Positions 59,461 to 59,693 of a stretch of 59,693 bases of DNA are shown here, piece by piece (the stretch's first letter is position 1; the number at the start of each line of letters is the position of its first letter). A program made the position numbers and the translations under genes. Source of the stretch: DASWIP01 sp036397635 (GTDB lineage Bacteria > Actinomycetota > AC-67). Below the pieces are notes generated by a model that saw nothing but the letters and a program-made list of their open reading frames with translations, ran no database searches and was not told where the DNA came from. Location: positions 1 to 59,693 of the forward strand of contig DASWIP010000015.1 in NCBI GenBank assembly GCA_036397635.1, given 5' to 3'.

Positions 59461-59693
59461 AGAGTGCCCGGATCGCGGTCGTCGCTCTCGTGGTGGCGAT
59501 AACCATGAACGGATGCACCCTCCAGGGCGACTTTCGCCTGGACGAGCGATTGCAGATCATGGCCCCAGGAGATCGCCAAACGGTGACCCTTCCTCTCCGG
59601 GTGCGTTGGCGATTCGATAACGAGAGCGAAGCGGCCCGGTTCGGTGTTTTCATCGATCGTGCTCCCGTCCGTGTCGGGGAGAACATCGATGCA
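59457..59693 (+). CDS. Putative lipoprotein, cut by the window end
   Basis: At least 79 residues are present, starting M-K-S-A-R-I-A-V-V-A-L-V-V-A-I and reaching a Cys in M-N-G-C-T-L-Q that could be a lipobox, though the preceding residues are not ideal. It continues past the window with a beta-rich, basic sequence (V-T-L-P-L-R-V-R-W-R-F). ATGA overlaps the DUF35 stop, so it belongs to the operon. Function cannot be judged from the fragment. Confidence 0.65.
   Translation, partial: MKSARIAVVALVVAITMNGCTLQGDFRLDERLQIMAPGDRQTVTLPLRVRWRFDNESEAARFGVFIDRAPVRVGENIDA

Noticed and set aside
44960..59693. Second attachment-site copy or integrase for the putative island
   Set aside because: No repeat of the tRNA 3' end and no recombinase gene was seen within the window.

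Overview
The window is high-GC DNA (roughly two-thirds G+C by eye, rich in CGCGCG runs) from an actinobacterial-type chromosome, most likely an uncultured or deep-branching Actinomycetota. The evidence is a BldD-type regulator with an intact c-di-GMP signature, two cis-prenyltransferases of which one resembles mycobacterial Rv1086, a PPOX/F420-type oxidoreductase, many GTG/TTG starts, tRNA genes without an encoded CCA, and the gene order dgt-dnaG-rpoD.

Positions 1-15.8 kb hold a tightly packed housekeeping run. A CIRCE operator precedes hrcA-dnaJ-rsmE. These are followed by bldD, phoH-ybeY-corC-era (stop/start overlaps), a degenerate Rieske-like exported protein, a gamma-glutamyltransferase-family gene, recO-uppS and a methyltransferase. 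A large secreted protein and a Z-farnesyl-diphosphate-synthase-like gene lie on the minus strand, and an HtrA-like protease follows.

Positions 15.8-44.8 kb mix core genes (glyS, ppdK, dgt-dnaG-rpoD, an MFS exporter) with single exported or surface proteins. These include repeat-containing and beta-propeller proteins, two LPXTG-anchored Asp-box propellers, a Kelch lipoprotein, a tandem pair of small secreted paralogues and a substrate-binding protein. Regulatory genes here are a stand-alone histidine-kinase DHp domain fused translationally to a NarL-type response regulator, a receiver-less winged-helix protein and a single-domain cyclic-nucleotide-binding protein. A tRNA-Asn gene at 39.2 kb is interrupted in its anticodon by a compact 219-nt group I intron with recognisable P1, P2, Q, R, S and P9 elements.

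At 44.9 kb a CAU-anticodon tRNA marks an abrupt change. Immediately 3' of it is an E2 (lipoyl) gene cut off after about 58 codons, whose reading frame runs antisense into the tRNA. From there to the end of the window lies a catabolic accessory region: 2-oxoacid dehydrogenase E1 alpha/beta, an SCP2 protein, an SDR, and two paralogous PucR-type regulators. A coupled plus-strand run follows: amidohydrolase, PucR, substrate-binding lipoprotein, amidase, acyl-CoA ligase, thiolase-fold protein lacking the usual cysteine, DUF35 protein and a lipoprotein cut by the window end. Base composition looks less extreme here. The simplest reading is an island or rearrangement at a tRNA that breaks down an amide-bearing acid through CoA thioesters. 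The substrate is unknown.

The strongest candidates for something new are the intron-split tRNA-Asn, the tRNA/E2 junction with the amidase-ligase-thiolase-like/DUF35 pathway under two PucR paralogues, the DHp-only protein, and a 57-residue peptide gene with its own terminator and a palindromic divergent promoter.
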